Shown: piece by piece, positions 40,187-41,387 of the stretch
Numbering within the stretch: the stretch's first letter is position 1
Layout: each line of letters opens with the position of its first letter
NCBI RefSeq assembly: GCF_938020365.1
Contig: NZ_CALIIB010000134.1
Span: 1 to 41,387 of the forward strand
DNA length: 41,387 nt
Reading direction: 5' to 3'
From: an uncultured Streptococcus sp.
GTDB taxonomy: Bacteria; Bacillota; Bacilli; Lactobacillales; Streptococcaceae
Program-made: the position numbers and the translations under genes
The notes under the pieces: generated by a model
Seen by the model: the letters and a program-made list of their open reading frames with translations, nothing else
What the model was told of the DNA's origin: nothing
Databases searched by the model: none

Positions 40187-41387
40187 ATGACCTCGACACA
40201 AGAATTATTTGAAATTGTAAAAAAGTCAAAAAAATCAATCAACACAGCTACAACTGCTGAGAAAAATCAAGCATTAGAGGAGATGGCAAAGCAGCTCTGG
40301 CTTTCTCGTACTGATATTTTAGCGGCCAATGAACTGGATATGGCAGCGGCAAAAGGTAAGATTTCAGATGTGATGCTGGACCGCCTCTATCTGGATGAGG
40401 ATCGCATTGCTGCTATGGCAGAAGGCATTCGCCAGCTGATTGACTTGGAGGATCCTGTAGGGCAAGTCTTGGAAAGGACTGAGCTTGAGAACGGCCTCGT
40501 CATCAGTAAAAAGCGAGTGGCTATGGGCGTGATTGGGATTATCTATGAAAGCCGGCCTAATGTCACTTCAGACGCTGCGGCTCTGGCGCTAAAGAGTGGC
40601 AGTGCAGTCGTTCTCAGAAGTGGCAAGGATGCCTATCAGACAGCGCAAGCTATTGTCACAGCTTTGAAAGAAGGCTTGGCTCAGACAAAGATTTCGCCGG
40701 ATTGTATCCAGTTGGTTTCTGATACCAGTCGGGCTTCAGCTCAGGCCATGATGAAGGCCAAGGGCTATCTGGATTTGCTCATTCCTCGTGGTGGCGCGGG
40801 ATTGATTCAGGCAGTCGTGGAGAATGCGACTGTGCCGGTTATTGAGACAGGTACTGGAATTGTCCATGTCTATGTAGATAAGGATGCTGATCAGGACAAG
40901 GCTTTGGCGATTATTGAGAATGCTAAGACCAGTCGCCCTTCTGTCTGCAATGCCATGGAAGTACTGCTGGTTCATGAAGAAATTGCAGCTGAATTTTTGC
41001 CACGTTTGCAGAAGATCTTGGTGACTGATCGTGATGCTGTACAAGAGAAGTCTGTTGAATTACGTTTGGATGAGAAAGCGGCTCAGTATATCTCGGGAAT
41101 ACAAGCTAAATCGGAAGATTTTGATACCGAATTTTTGGATTACGTCTTAGCAGTCAAGCTGGTTTCTTCTCTGGAAGAAGCGGTGGAGCATATCGAAGCC
41201 CACAGCACCCATCACTCGGACGCCATTGTGACGGAGAATGAAGCAGCGGCAGCTTATTTCACAGAGCAGGTGGATAGCGCAGCAGTTTATGTCAATGCCT
41301 CAACTCGCTTTACAGACGGCGGTCAATTTGGCCTTGGCTGCGAAATGGGGATTTCTACTCAAAAACTACATGCCAGAGGTCCTATGG
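40187..41387 (+). CDS. proA: Gamma-glutamyl phosphate reductase, 3' end cut by window
   Basis: An open frame of 400 codons from the ATG at 40187 to the last base; the usual length is about 415-420, so only the final 15-20 residues are missing. It reduces gamma-glutamyl phosphate with NADPH to glutamate semialdehyde, the second step of proline synthesis. Recognisable parts: GVIGIIYESRPNVT near residue 110, LIPRGGAGLI near 202, and the catalytic cysteine in SRPSVCNAME near 252. The C-terminal part shows GQFGLGCEMGIST near residue 380-392. The ribosome site AAAGGAGG lies 6 bp upstream. proC may follow outside the window. Confidence 0.95.
   Translation, partial: MTSTQELFEIVKKSKKSINTATTAEKNQALEEMAKQLWLSRTDILAANELDMAAAKGKISDVMLDRLYLDEDRIAAMAEGIRQLIDLEDPVGQVLERTELENGLVISKKRVAMGVIGIIYESRPNVTSDAAALALKSGSAVVLRSGKDAYQTAQAIVTALKEGLAQTKISPDCIQLVSDTSRASAQAMMKAKGYLDLLIPRGGAGLIQAVVENATVPVIETGTGIVHVYVDKDADQDKALAIIENAKTSRPSVCNAMEVLLVHEEIAAEFLPRLQKILVTDRDAVQEKSVELRLDEKAAQYISGIQAKSEDFDTEFLDYVLAVKLVSSLEEAVEHIEAHSTHHSDAIVTENEAAAAYFTEQVDSAAVYVNASTRFTDGGQFGLGCEMGISTQKLHARGPM

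Noticed and set aside
1..41387. CRISPR array, prophage, integrated conjugative element or tRNA genes
   Set aside because: No regularly spaced repeats, no integrase, phage or conjugation genes apart from the isolated TraX homologue, and no tRNA-like clover-leaf recognised on either strand.

Overview
The window (about 41.4 kb, roughly 43% GC by eye) looks like chromosome of an oral streptococcus of the Sanguinis/Gordonii type. This rests on the glpK-glpO-glpF order with an H2O2-forming glycerol-phosphate oxidase, an LPKTG-anchored X-prolyl dipeptidyl peptidase, the potABCD order downstream of murB, streptococcal-style intergenic repeats containing GAGGCTGGGAC ends, and AGGAG ribosome sites throughout. 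The species call is inference. I see no rRNA, tRNA, CRISPR array, prophage or transposase gene. Almost everything is ordinary core or near-core streptococcal content.

Layout. 1-2860: end of glpK, then glpO and glpF (glycerol uptake and oxidation), closed by a terminator. 2938-5162: an M42 aminopeptidase-like enzyme and a membrane-tethered alpha/beta hydrolase. 5173-9902: a cytoplasmic alpha-amylase (minus) and a large wall-anchored X-prolyl dipeptidyl peptidase (plus) diverge from a control region carrying two cre-like (CcpA) sites. 9970-14126: an M20/RocB-like peptidase and a two-gene ABC-2 type transporter. 14187-16292: on the minus strand, a CPBP-family membrane protein and a DUF1836 regulator overlapping a hemolysin III-type membrane protein; the latter pair has a perfect 12-bp inverted repeat over its predicted -10 box. 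16318-18441: yaaA, then a TraX-like gene bracketed by two 159-bp repeats in inverted orientation. 18421-20234 (minus): a small P-loop kinase-like protein, rpsT with a UUG start, and coaA.

20283-28129 is a nucleoside salvage block on the plus strand: a possibly leaderless RsmC-type methyltransferase, pdp, deoC, cdd, then a BMP-type lipoprotein, a double-NBD ATPase and two permeases. Imported nucleosides would be deaminated (Cdd), phosphorolysed (Pdp), and the deoxyribose phosphate cleaved to glycolytic intermediates (DeoC). A cre-like site sits between its promoter and the divergent coaA promoter, consistent with carbon catabolite control. 28157-31486: a membrane-anchored polysaccharide deacetylase (minus), then hom-thrB (threonine synthesis). 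31541-36658: murB followed by potABCD (polyamine uptake), with a structured 200-bp leader and an unusual TTG start on potA, ending in a three-hairpin repeat. 36681-41387: an iron-dependent alcohol dehydrogenase, a Cof-type HAD phosphatase (minus), proB and a 3'-truncated proA (proline synthesis).

I did not find a convincing wholly new system. The most informative non-gene signals are the operator-like palindrome of the DUF1836-hlyIII pair, the matched inverted repeats around traX, the possible leaderless start of the nucleoside operon, the cre-containing divergent promoters, and the leader and start region of potA. All are sequence-based predictions that have not been tested.
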